Of a stretch of DNA of 64,000 bases, positions 25,101 through 36,500 are shown piece after piece. How positions within the stretch are numbered: the stretch's first letter is position 1; each line of letters begins with the position of its first letter. The notes beneath the pieces are model-generated. The model was given only the letters and a program-made list of their open reading frames with translations, was not told where the DNA came from and did not search any database. Source of the DNA: Aptenodytes patagonicus. Lineage: Eukaryota; Chordata; Aves; Sphenisciformes; Spheniscidae. The DNA lies in NCBI RefSeq assembly GCF_965638725.1, contig NC_134951.1, positions 74,589,068-74,653,067 on the forward strand. Reading direction: 5' to 3'. A program made the position numbers and the translations under genes.

Positions 25101-28100
25101 ATACGCCTAGCCTTTGCCACACCACTCATACTGATGCAGGTTCCTCCCCTGCATCTGCGAGGCATTAACTGGCTCTACTGTGGGGAGGAGAGAGGATGTA
25201 TGAGCCTGAATCCAATTGCAGGATCAAGACAGATTACGCAAAAATCCAATAAAAGCATTTCCGCAGCAGGGAGACTTATGCCAAAGAGAATAATGCTATT
25301 TTCAAGATTGTTCAGCAAATATTCTAGTTTAGAAGAGTTTGTGTCAGCTCCAGAATAATGGGCAGGTCATATTTGTCTTTGTAATTCTTAATTGCGCTCA
25401 TGAAAAGATAATGAAAACACCATCTGGGAGATAAAAAAAACAAATGTATTTGGGCTAAGAAAAGTTTCATCTGAATAAACACCCACATTGCCGCCAGGGA
25501 CTGTGGGAAGGCTATCTTTCCAGTCAGCATCTCAAACAGTTTGGCTGACATTTCCCCCTTGCCCTATCTTCCCCAAGCACAGCCTTCCCTCAGAGCTGTA
25601 AGTAACCCTCCAGTCTCCTTTGCTTTAGTGAGCCAGCCTTGAAAACTTTACTTTTTCTGGCCACCGCTTAAACTACAAAAGCAAGTGAAATTCAAATCCC
25701 GAGGTCAGCCTCCTCCCATGTTTGCCCTCCTCCCTTGAGGTCTTGCCAGAGGGTCTCAGCACACACAAGAGACGATCCTAGCGCTGGTGACAGGGGCCAG
25801 ATGCACAAGCGTGCGAAACTCACACTCGCTCCTGATGCTGTACGGAGCAGAGGCAGCCCGGGACCCTGGATTGCCTTGGGTCTGGGCACCCTGAAGCCCT
25901 GGGCATGCACTACCCAAGTAGCTACTCTCAAATATTGGCTGAGCATCACCTCACCCTGTCTTTTAGTCTGTGAGCCTCATGGCTACCACTGGAAAGGTGA
26001 AAGGGAGATGTGTTAGTATAGGCGGTTGCGTGTCAGGTTTTCTGCTTCATACTGCCATTTCTATGGGAAATGACAGGCACTGCTGACTACGTTATGCCAA
26101 CCCTGGGACTGTCTGCTGAAAATCTAGAAATGAGTTTAAAAGTTCACAAGGAACCTGCTTACCAAGCAGAGAGACAGATAGCTCAAGCAGGGGAGAGGAG
26201 CCAGCATCACTGCAAGGCTGAGAGTCCACAGAAGACCGTGACAAGGGGAGGAGGCAGGGATTGCTGTCGAGCTGCTTCCCGAAGGCTTCTTGGGATGTTT
26301 GCCTTTCAGGACAGCAGCTGGCTTGTACATTCCTTGCAGTTTTTTACAATTCCCTCTTGTCTAGCTGCTTAGAGGAAAAGGCATCTTGCTGGTTATTCTT
26401 TCTAGTCTGGTGCCTTTGTAGGATGGACAGGGACATATCTGTAGGCTAGATTATGAGGACAGGGTCAAGCTGCCACAGGACTTTACACAGAGACCATCCC
26501 CAGAAAGCAGCTCCCATGCCATATTGGACTTCTGCTTCCCTCATTTCATTGTATCATCAGTCCCAGCACCAAGGACTGAGGCATGTGTGTTTTTCAGGCT
26601 CTGGAACCGGATGTCATTTTCAAGGAGGAACAGGAGATGCTTCTTAAAAACGTTCCTCCAATTTTAAAGAGTCGATATTTTTTCAAGAAGATGTTGGAGC
26701 AGAACAGCCACGGGCTTTTACTACACCTTAATCTTTCATTCTCACTTTTGTAAAGACCAAATTTAGTGTCCAACTAGAAATGACATCAGCCAATTAGGTA
26801 TTAATATTGTGGTGGCCAAGCTTCCATCTTGTCCGCAGCATCTTAAAATGTTCACAGAGCTAAGAGTTACCCTCTTTTACCACACCTCACCCATCTCCCC
26901 GAAATCAGGACTCCAAACCCTGCACTGCCAATCCCTCTGGCCCTCTGCTCCACATTGCTCCTCATTCCAAACCATATCCTTCCTTGCAGGGCCATCAGCC
27001 TCCTCAGGCCTGCTCCCCTCCCACGTGGCAGTGTGAATGACAAACATCCAGCGTTTGGCATCCAGACCTGACCATCTCGGGAATCCTCTGTGCTCTTGGC
27101 AAGTCTCCTGCCCATCCCCAGGCACTTGCTGTATCCAAGCTGTGCAGGTTCCTCAACAAGCACAGCTGCCTCCCATATGCTCTGGATCTGAATGGGAAAG
27201 CCAGATCTGCTTCCATAGCTTGAACTAATAGGCAGGATACTTGAGCTATTGCCAGTAAAATAGCCTTACAAAAAAGAAACAAGACAAAAACCTTCCTGGG
27301 ATGCAAGAGGCTTGGTCTCCAATCCCTACTTTGATGCCTGTTCAGGGACTTCATGTTAACCAGTAACAGGATAGTATAAGTGCATAAACCTTGCAGAAGG
27401 ACTGGCAGAGGTTGCGTGCCTTGAGCACAAAGTCTGGGAGATGCTGGTTTGATCTATATCTCCAGATGCCAGAGTTGGGCAGTGAGATCAGTCGCCTGCA
27501 GCACGAGCTCCCTGACGCAATATGAAAGCAAGAAGAGGGACAGGCATCCTGCAGTGTTTCGACATCCCTGCGTTTGCTGTGACCAGTGCAGGTAAGTATT
27601 TGCAGATACTGGATTTAGCATCTTAGCTGAGATAGGAAGGTAAATGTGTAGCTTCACAAAATGAGTTCAGGTGTGAATCTATGCAAGTCTTTTGAGATAC
27701 AAATGCTGCTAAACATCCTTAGCCATAGAACATAGACAGCTGGAAAAATTTCGTGTCTGAAGTTCAAGGTCTGTGAACATAAATCACAAGCACCTCCGAT
27801 GTTCGGTGCCATGAGGAGTATACCCCAGCTAAGCAGAAGTGGGGGAGCCTAGAAGATACCAGTTATGGGCCTAAGGTCCTTAATCTACTACTCTATGCCA
27901 AATTTTGTGTTGACGTTCATGTTGTTGCTCTGTTGTTTTTTTAATACTTCAGTTACACTGACAAGGCATACGATTTACTAATTTTTCATTCTGGCTCACT
28001 GAATAGTTATCTATCTTGAATTTAATGGAGTTTTTTTTTCTTCAGTCTTCTGAAGTACCTTATTCTTATTACTTCTTCTGAAGTATGCATATTTTATAGA

Positions 28101-28900
28101 AACTTACAACCAAGTCACAGTTTAATTCTGTAATTAGTTCCTTTAATTCACATCAAAAGCTGAAATGTCAGTCAACAACAAATGAATTGTCAGGAGCAAA
28201 TCTAACTCTCTGAAGATGAAGCAACCATCAGAAAATAATTTATACTAAGCAAGCTAAGAAAAACGCCACATACACCCATTAGAACAAATTTGTAGTTGTA
28301 TTTTATTTAATCAATTAAAATCTACCTTAAAAACACAAAATCAAATTTGGTAACCCAATACATTGGATTAGAGAAAGCTTCAAGCTTTTAAGCACAAGCC
28401 AGAAGTCACAGTCTCAAATGAGAGTTTCAGAGGCCAAAGCAATACACTGGAACAAAGTAGTATCTTTATGTGGAGGCATGCTCCTTGCACCTAGCATGGT
28501 TTTGAGTGCAGTATTTTTCTAGCTGTCAGTTATAAGAAGAAGCTTTTGTATTTTTTTTATAGTTGTTTGTTGCATTGCTTATCTAGGCCCTGGATTAATG
28601 GAGAAAACAGGCAAGTTTAAGCACTCGCCTGCCCAATTACTACCAACAGACAATTTAGATTGTGGTAAAGCTAGCTTTATTTAAATGAGGTTCAGACAAG
28701 AATTAACTTTACATATTATTAACAGCTTTGGAGCTACAAACATAAGAATCAGGATTACACAGGTCATGCTATTGTTATTTCCTTTTACCTGCTGCAGTTA
28801 TTGCAATATGGCTTAACGTACATAGGTATACAATTTGTACAAATTCAGCCAAGTTTGCACTTGTGAGGTGTTATTAAGAGCATGATTAACTTGCAAGCCA
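22140..28900. other. intergenic DNA without a recognised gene
   Basis: Contains (GATA)n at about 22360-22397, a GT-rich low-complexity stretch at 23815-23910, and a CA/TG patch at about 22975-23010. No conserved protein-like frame was found. Part of the high-coordinate end could be the AKAP12 3' UTR (minus strand), with AATAAA on that strand at about 28302-28308 and 28676-28682. I could not confirm this. Confidence 0.4.
22359..22397. repeat. (GATA)n microsatellite
   Basis: About eight GATA units, slightly interrupted. A second short array is at 41238-41256. Confidence 0.9.
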
Positions 28901-28979
28901 AATTAAACCTGTGGAAACCAACCGAGGTTGTTGGAATTGCCCAAAGCTAAGGGGGGAAAGCTGCTGCTAACGAGGGACA

Positions 28980-29200
28980 GAGATAGACTGGATTGTTTGA
29001 AACCACATTGTTCAGCTTTAAATATTTATATAATTTGCTCTGAGGTAAGGAAAAATCTTTTGATGCTTCCACACAGGGCAGCACCAGATGGTGCAATCAC
29101 ACCAGTGCAATCAGTCACATTGCTTGCTGTATGTGCGGCCTCGAGGAGAGGCAAGCACCTGCCGTAACAAGAGCATTTGTACACTAAAAGTTGATTTTAA
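28980..29200 (-). repeat. diverged third copy of part of the LTR-like repeat
   Basis: The segment GCACCAGATGGTGCAATCAC at about 29082-29101 matches the copy A/B segment at 11459-11478 and 21831-21850. The following CAAGCACCTGCC...AGAGCATTTGTA also aligns with their CAGGCACTGCAT...AGAGCATTTCTGTA. Similarity elsewhere is weak. It is a much older relative of the same family. Confidence 0.5.
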
Positions 29201-29917
29201 AATAAATTACTATACAGGTAGGATAGTGAGCTATTGTTCAACTTGATGGGCATCGGTTTCACAAAGTGCGATCTGTAACCTTCACTTTAGAAATCAGAGC
29301 AGAAAGTACGGACTTGTACCCCATGTTTGATTTTAATGTAAACAACAAAAGAGAGAACCAACTCCTGTTGTGGACAGACATCCCAGGACTCCCAGTCCTG
29401 GGGCTTCTTTCTATCGTTAGATCACCCTGCTCGTTCTGGTCTACAGCTGTTGTCAGTCCAATCCACCTTATGTGAAGGTTTTTTAAGATCTCAGCACCCC
29501 AAAGGTCTCATCAGCTTTTTGCAATCCAAGGCAGAATGCATCACCAAGCCCTTACTCTCCTTCCTACTCCCCCCTCTCAGGGAAGGTAGGGAATTGACAG
29601 GAGCGAGGAGGATTTCAGGAAATGCTGTGGTGGGAAGGAGGTTCAGGCAGGGCTTGGGAAAGGAGGAAGCTTGTATGCAGGAAGGATGTTAGATGGTGTA
29701 GGTAAAGGCTTGGGGTTGGATGGGGCAGTGACCAGAAATGAGCAGACTCTGGAATGAGAGGGGTGCTATTTGAGTGTTGTGGTACCACTGGGGTTGCTAC
29801 ATGAGCAAGACAGCAGGGGAAATGGTAAGTCTGGAGGGTTCTCAGAAACCAGGGACTGCAAGTAGAAGTGATTGGTGGATCTGACACAGGTCAGGGCTCT
29901 CCTTTTGTGTTTAGAAA

Positions 29918-30189
29918 TATCATAGTTCTACATTAAAATCAGAACTGGGTTTAGGATATACATATAAATATTCAAAGCAAGACAGCCAAGTTTGAGAGAT
30001 TTTACAAGGGGAAAAACCTGGAACAATAAATAGGAAACTACATGTTATCAATTTCCGCTCCAATGGTATCAATTTCCTCTCCAGGCTATTCTACAAAATT
30101 CATTTAAGGGTACGCCTAAATGGTACAGAAGTATCATAGCTCTACATTAAAATCAGAACTGGGTTTAAGACATACATATAAATATTCAA
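29918..30189. repeat. local direct duplication of 58 bp
   Basis: Bases 29918-29975 and 30132-30189 are the same 58-bp block (shared CTACATTAAAATCAGAACTG) with about four mismatches, 214 bp apart. Confidence 0.8.
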
Positions 30190-30744
30190 CACATTACAGT
30201 CCAGTCCTGAGACCTGAAGTCTGGAACAACAGAAAAAGGGTATTCTTGATCTCCCTTCAAGCTAGACTGTAGAAGTAATTTCCGACTAAATCAGGCCTGC
30301 ACAAATACAACTGAAGGACGGACAGAGATACCTGAATGGGACTGAAAGGCAGCAATCTTGAGCATCTTGCTCAAGAATCTGTGCGTGATCCAGTTCCTGC
30401 TGTTTGATAAAGACACATCTGCTACTCAGCCAGAAGTCTCATGTTCTCATCAGTCAGCCCTCCTCTTCCCCCTCACACACAAATCGAGCAGCATCTACAG
30501 CCACTCGTAGGTCAAATCAAGGCAGCTACGGAAGATGTGGAGGGTACGGGAGGCTGTGGAAAGAAAGGAGGGGGATTCAGGGATGAGTGGGGAGATTCAA
30601 GGACATGGGACAGACAGGACACACATCAATTGAAGGGACGGTAATAACTGTGGCACAAATTTTAGTGGTCTGTCCATTCACTCAGTTGTTCATCTCCAGT
30701 CTAAATGGTATATTTTGGGCAGAGGCAAATGACCTTCAAATGGA

Positions 30745-31225
30745 ACATGTGTGGATAGAGCCAGCATTAAAGGCTTTTTTTTTTTTTTTAATAGAAATGA
30801 CAAAAAAGGTGAGGTCTTCAAAAGAGCAGATGTTAACATCCAAGAATAAAGGGTAGTGAATAAAGCTCCTGGTTCTGTCGCAGGATTGTCAGTTGTTCTC
30901 TAGGACTGGCACCTCTCCAAATGCCACATGGATGCTTAGCACATCTGAAAGAAAGACGACAGTAAAAAACTTTATTAATGACAACTTACTCTCTCAAGAA
31001 TATCTTATTTTCCCAAGCAGTTCTCAGAGATAAAGATCTCCTGACTTAGTTAAGCAAGTGCAGTAAATATCCTAGGGAGAGACTATACCCATCATTTCTG
31101 ATTCAGATTTCACTGAAGTGCAAAGAGCTTTGGTATGTGAGGCACTCCAGGTTTACCATGGAAGGCAACACTCACATCCTTTAGGACTTTAAAAAGAGCT
31201 TTGTTAGAGAGGAAGCGTGTTTGCG
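30745..31225 (-). repeat. dispersed repeat, copy 2 (partner at 17600-18075)
   Basis: Counterpart of the repeat described at 17600-18075, in the same orientation and moderately diverged. It lies in the sequence following the last identified AKAP12 coding exon, so it is in the final intron or 3' flank of that gene. Confidence 0.6.
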
Positions 31226-31485
31226 GATTAAGTCCCATACATTAAACACATGCCATATGAGTGTGTGTCTAGGAAAACTGGAAATCACATTTTCTACCTC
31301 CCAGAAATACCACCCTAAACTACAGGGCAAGTCAAAGGCCATTAAAGTGAGGGTGGACGTACAGAAAAGAAACAAGGTGTTGAGTAGCCCGAGATAGAGG
31401 CAGTAAAGCGAGAAGGGGGGAGGGGGGGGGCAGGAAATCTGTGGCCTGTTGGTTCAACTGGGGAGCAGTTGCCTTTCACCAGAAT

Positions 31486-31513
<28 letters not shown>
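31486..31513. repeat. 28-base poly(A) run followed by (CA)n
   Basis: Run of A followed by GAGACACACACACACACC just downstream (minus sense) of the AKAP12 exon 3b donor. Read-through of the exon would enter this as poly-Phe, which argues that the donor at 31595 is used. Confidence 0.85.
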
Positions 31514-31516
<3 letters not shown>

Positions 31517-31595
31517 ACACACACACACCAGTTTTACAGACCCCCAAAACTATTTTGAAAAAAGAAAGAAATTGCTGGTTAAAAATGCTACTTAC

Positions 31596-33542
31596 ATTCA
31601 AGGCCTCAGGAGCCACCGAGTTCTGACTTTGTGGACTATCACAAGATGTTCCTCCTTGGCAACTATCATCCTCCCATGCCTGTGTTTTCCCATCTTGCAC
31701 TGGCAGGTGATGTTCTTCCTCACTTTCTCTGCATGTTTGTTGACCTGTATGTTGGTCTGGAATTTCCATAGCCTGCCCAATTTCTTTTTCCCTTAATTTT
31801 GGTGGGTGTACGTCTAGGGGGTCTTTGGTTGAATCTTCTGAAGTACTTAGTTCTAGTGTTGATTTCTGAAGTCTCACACTTTCCCTTGAAATGCCTTCAG
31901 GGCTAGTCACAATTGTTAAAGAATTCTGACTTTGTCCATCTTTTGGCATCTCAGAAGTTAACGGCATGTCTTTTGTTTTTTCTACAGTTGCATGAATTTC
32001 TGCAGACTCTGTTAAGGTAGCAGTTTTCACTATTCCAGATTGCTGGAGCTCTTGTTCTTTACTCCGTATCTCTTCCTCTTTTACTGGAAGTTGATGATCC
32101 ACCTGCGTACTTTCCAGAAGTTCAGGTATATTTGTATCTGATGGGCTTTTCCCTATGGACTTAATGTGCTGCTCTGACTCAAAGGCAGCTGACTCTTCTG
32201 TTTCTGCAAGTTTGTGAACAGCCGTCTGGATGGCACTCAATACAATTTTCGTACTCTGGGACTCTACAGTCACAGACTGAACAACATCCTTCTCAAATTC
32301 TGTGTGGGTGAGAGACAGACTATCACTTAGAGGAACACCATTTTCTTCAGGTTGCCCTGTACTCTGGGGCCTCTCTTGCTCCTCTGATACTCCGTTCATG
32401 GAAGCAGAAGTTATCTGAGGCTCAGGTGCTTCTGCACTACCAAGCTCTGCAGTTCCACAGCCTGAATAGTCAACAATAGTAACCTGGACCTCTTCAGAAG
32501 CCATTTGCTCTGGTGTGGTTGCCAAGGGCTGTACAGTTTTGGCTGTCGTGTCTGCAGGCGTTACGGTTTCTACCATGACATGCTCTTCAACTGCTGCAGC
32601 TGCCACAGGCACAGGCACTTTCAGAGCCTCCAAGCTTTCAGCTTGTAGGAAGGCTGAGTCAGAGCCTTCCTCTTGCACAGTTAAACCATCTTGCTGGACA
32701 GCAATTGAACATTCATCACCTCTCACAGCTTCCCATTTTCCAGATTCAAATACTTCTTTGGCTCTTTCCATCGATTGCTCATTTTTGTTATCTTCTTTCT
32801 GAAAGTCTTGACAGTTTGAGGTTTCTACAAGTTCTTGTTCTTTTTCCACAGTCTCTTCTTCAGCTAAGCTGCTTGGTGTTTCACATTTCTTAGGACTTAT
32901 GTCAGTGAGGACAGTGCTTCCATTTTCAGTGATATCTGGGCATGTTGGTGCTAAATTAGATACACTGTCTGCTTCAATCTGCGTGGGAGCCTCAGTGGAA
33001 GTGGTATCACTCTTTAAGTGTGTTTCAGTTTCGAGCATAGCATCTTCCATTTTACCGCCTTCAGTTTCATCGCTCTGGGAGGGGGTTTCAGTTGTTTTTT
33101 CTCTGCTTTGTGGCTCTAGGATGGGCACAGAATCTTTTGCTGTAATGTGCCTGCCAGCCCCATCCCTCACACTCTGCTCAGCATCTGCAGCTGCTTCTGA
33201 GCCAATGGTTTCTGAAGGAAGGGCAGAGGTTTTTACCTCATTCTGCAGCGGAACCTCAGTAACAGTGACTTCTGTGCTTTTCACTCCAAGGAGCACAGCA
33301 TCATCTTCCTCTTCCTCTCTCTGGGCAGGTGCCCTGCTAGGAACTCCTTTAGTACAAGCTTGCTCTTGTGAGTCTAAGTCAGGAATTTCATCTTGTTTTT
33401 CAGGTTTAACAGGGCCCACAGCGACAACTGCTTCTGTGCACTCTGGTCCCACAGTGAGGGTTTTGCCCTCTCTTTCAAGCTGCACAGGCTCTTCAGCTGT
33501 AAGCCCCAAGGAAGGGGTTTCATCCTCTGTCTTGTCCTGCAC
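31596..33542 (-). CDS. AKAP12: AKAP12 large exon, downstream half (3b): repeats, RII-binding helix
   Basis: Encodes alpha residues 1398-2046, from [10 protein letters not shown] to [13 protein letters not shown]. The donor AAT|GTAAGT has GT at 31595-31594, phase 0. The acceptor is TTCTCCACAG|GTG at 33542. An in-frame alternative 21 bases upstream, TTTTTCACAG|GTC (exon start 33563), would add seven residues. The first half contains spaced copies of a T/A-E-x-P-x-Q-x-E motif. The PKA-anchoring helix is encoded at 32255-32190. The final block [11 protein letters not shown] aligns with the human exon end near ENQNSALAD, which supports this donor. The frame is open throughout. Confidence 0.92.
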
Positions 33543-36500
33543 CTGTGGAGAATTGCAACAGACCTGTGAAAAAGGGTACGAGCAGAGAGTGACAAGGAAT
33601 GTTCTGGGTGAAAAAGCACCAGAAGAAATGACCAAAAGGAGGAGGGTTATGGGAAGGTGATGACACTGAGATTAGTGGGTCACCAAGATCCCCGCTTGCG
33701 TTCAGTTTCTCAGGACACACAGCTCATTAAACGAAGGGCAGACTAAAGCAAGGGATAGCTGACAGCACTTGAAACAAAGACTAAGCCAGGAAGATGGTGG
33801 AGAGGTAGGGAGGAAGGTAGGAACACATCAGCCACAGTAACTCCTGTGCATTTAAAGCCGGAGATAGTGGTATCATTTTATTTCCTCCCTTTGCAGAGGT
33901 ACCTCAGCTACAATTGTATCTCTGCCTACAACTGAAGATACCATCCACTGTGTATGGTACCATATGGGTCACATATGTATCTCAGGTGTTCATATAATAG
34001 CTTCAGTCACACTGTGCTGTGCAGGAGCCCTAATAACAATTGTTTTGGATCCTAATGGCACCTTCAGATCCATGCACACCATCTCCCACTCCATTTCTGT
34101 AGGAATCACATCGACCTCACTCTGCACACAAGCCTCAGTGGCTGCTGCTTCTGGACATCGATGTGTGTGTCTCACTGGAAATGAACTTCAGTTGCCTCAG
34201 GCTGCACAAGGAAGGTCCTTGACAGTAATATTGCCACAACCTGGTTCTAAATTAGGTATAATATCTAACACTTTCTGATTTTTTCTTTGACAAATCAACC
34301 TTTCTATTATATGTAATACTTACTGCAGTCTGTACTCCTGGAATACATTCATCTCTTGTCTCATCTGCTGTCAAGTCTGTTACAGGCAGTTTCTCTTGTT
34401 CTGAAGGCTCCTGCTTTGCAAATGACTCCTCCTTGGGAGTGGCTGCTTTGATGCTGTGAAACACTCTGTCGCGTGATGAAGGTTCCTCTACTGTCCTCTG
34501 CACTTCAGATATTTCTTCATGGTCTTCTACAACTGCTTCTTCACATGCCTGCCACTGGCTTTCATCTCTCAATACATCTACATTTTCATATCCTTCTGTG
34601 CTTTCTTTCATTGCAGCAGATATTTCACTTGTCTCTGAACCTTCGTGTAGAACACACTCTTCAACTCTGTTTTGGCCCTGAATGCTCCCTGCAGTTCCCT
34701 GGGGCTGGAGGCCATCCTCCTTGTGTTCTCCTTTTTTCAAGGACTGTTCAAGCAAAACAGTTTCCTGGCCTACAACATTCCCATCTTTAGCATCATCTTT
34801 CACTTCCGACTCAATTCCTTGCACTGTTGTAATTATAGTTGCTGTCATGGTTCTTTCACTAACCAGCTGTGCTACCTCTGCTGACTTTACTCTTTCAGCA
34901 ACTTCGTGAAGAACTTTTTGTGTCTGTTTGTCTAATTCTTTCAAATTTTGTTCAGTGGCCTCTACTTCTTGTACAGGTGTAACTTCCTCTGTAGTATCTG
35001 GGGTTTCTAACAACTGTGAAACAGCAGAAACCATCTCAGTTGTCTCCTCAGCAAGGGACACTTCCATTGTTTCTTCAGCGCAGGAGGCTTCTGCTGTCTC
35101 CCCCAGAGCTGTCACTGCTTCTGAGGTTAGCTCTAGCTCACTTGCTGTGGTGTCATCACTTATATCCTTTCTCGTCTCTGGCACTGTCTTAGCAGCTACC
35201 ACTGCTTCTTCCGCAATAACATCTGATTCAAATGTTTTCTCAGTTTCTTTCTCTTCCTCTTCTTTTGCCTGCTCAATGCACTCTGTCAGAGCAGCAGATA
35301 TCCAAGATGGTGACCTTTCTTCAATACTAGTAACTGCCCTTTCCCCTTCCACAATGGTAACAGTAACTGCATGTACCAGCCCTTCATGTGCTTGCTCAAT
35401 TCTTAGGGTCTCCTCTAATTTTTCCGCTCTCTCTTCCTCTGAGGTTCGTTCTCTCATCGCTTCAGCATCTTTCGCTTGTTGGGCTCCAATTTTCTCCTGC
35501 TCTGCTGCTTCGTATTCAGATAAAGGAACAACAGCTGGAATATCTGAATCGTCTTCAGTTGTTTCTGCCATGTCTTCTCTTGCTTGTTTAAGATGAGGTG
35601 GTTCTGGCTTTCCATCTGACTTTTTCTTCCTACGCCCAGGCATCAGTTTTCTAAATGGAACCCATGATTCATCTTTTCCAGGCTCACCATCCGATGTTGA
35701 ATGCTCCACGCTAGATCCCACAACGGAGTCTTCAGTTCTCTCTTCCATTCTGGTTTTGGATCTCCTTCTTGGAGTGACTAACCTTTTAAATGATTCCCAT
35801 GTTGAAATACCTTCACCTTCAGATGGGCTTCCAGCTTGTTCTGGGGAAGAATTCCCTTGTCCTTGATCACTCTCCTGAGAACTAGTAAGAATTGCATCTG
35901 TTGCCATTTCTTTGCTCTGTCCAGACTCTTCTATTTTTTGGCATTCTTGACCAAGCTTATTTTCAGTTTCTTCATCAGATGATGATGATTTCCTGGCTCT
36001 CTTCTTTGAAGAGCCTACACATATAAAAGCTTCCCAGGATACAGAGGTGTCAACCTTTCTTTTGGGCTCTTCTGTGGTTTTCTCTGGTTTCTGGTCCACC
36101 CCATTTTCTTTTAATTCTTCCTGATTTTCATCAACAGCGTTTTCAGTTGCAGACACTGCAACACTCTTTGTCTTATCAATTTCTTCTTCTTTATCACTTT
36201 CAGAAGGTCTTCTGACACGTTTCTTTGGAGTCACCATCTTTTTAAATGATGCCCAGGGTGTAACACTTTCTCTTTTTCGCTCCACATCTGAAATCACAGC
36301 ATCTTCATTTTCAGTGACCTGCGTTCCATCTACAGATTTTTCCAAAGAAGGAATTTCATTCATCTCCTCAGGAGAAGAAGCAGAACTCTCCCCCTTTTGT
36401 TCCTCTGGGCTATCTGGGGAATCTGATAAGTGCTGAATTGGTTCACCCTGTTCCCCTAACTTAGATTCTTCTCTTTTGCCTCTATGCTTCTTTCCAGACA

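Noticed and set aside
31476..31595. Read-through of AKAP12 exon 3b to the stop at 31478
   Set aside because: It would add a poly-Phe stretch encoded by the A-run and CA repeat. The GTAAGT donor at the human-equivalent exon end is a better explanation.
32899..33660. 253-codon plus-strand frame opposite AKAP12 exon 3b
   Set aside because: Ser/Val/Leu-rich shadow of a Glu-rich coding exon. The same effect explains 34928-35596 and 36746-37270.
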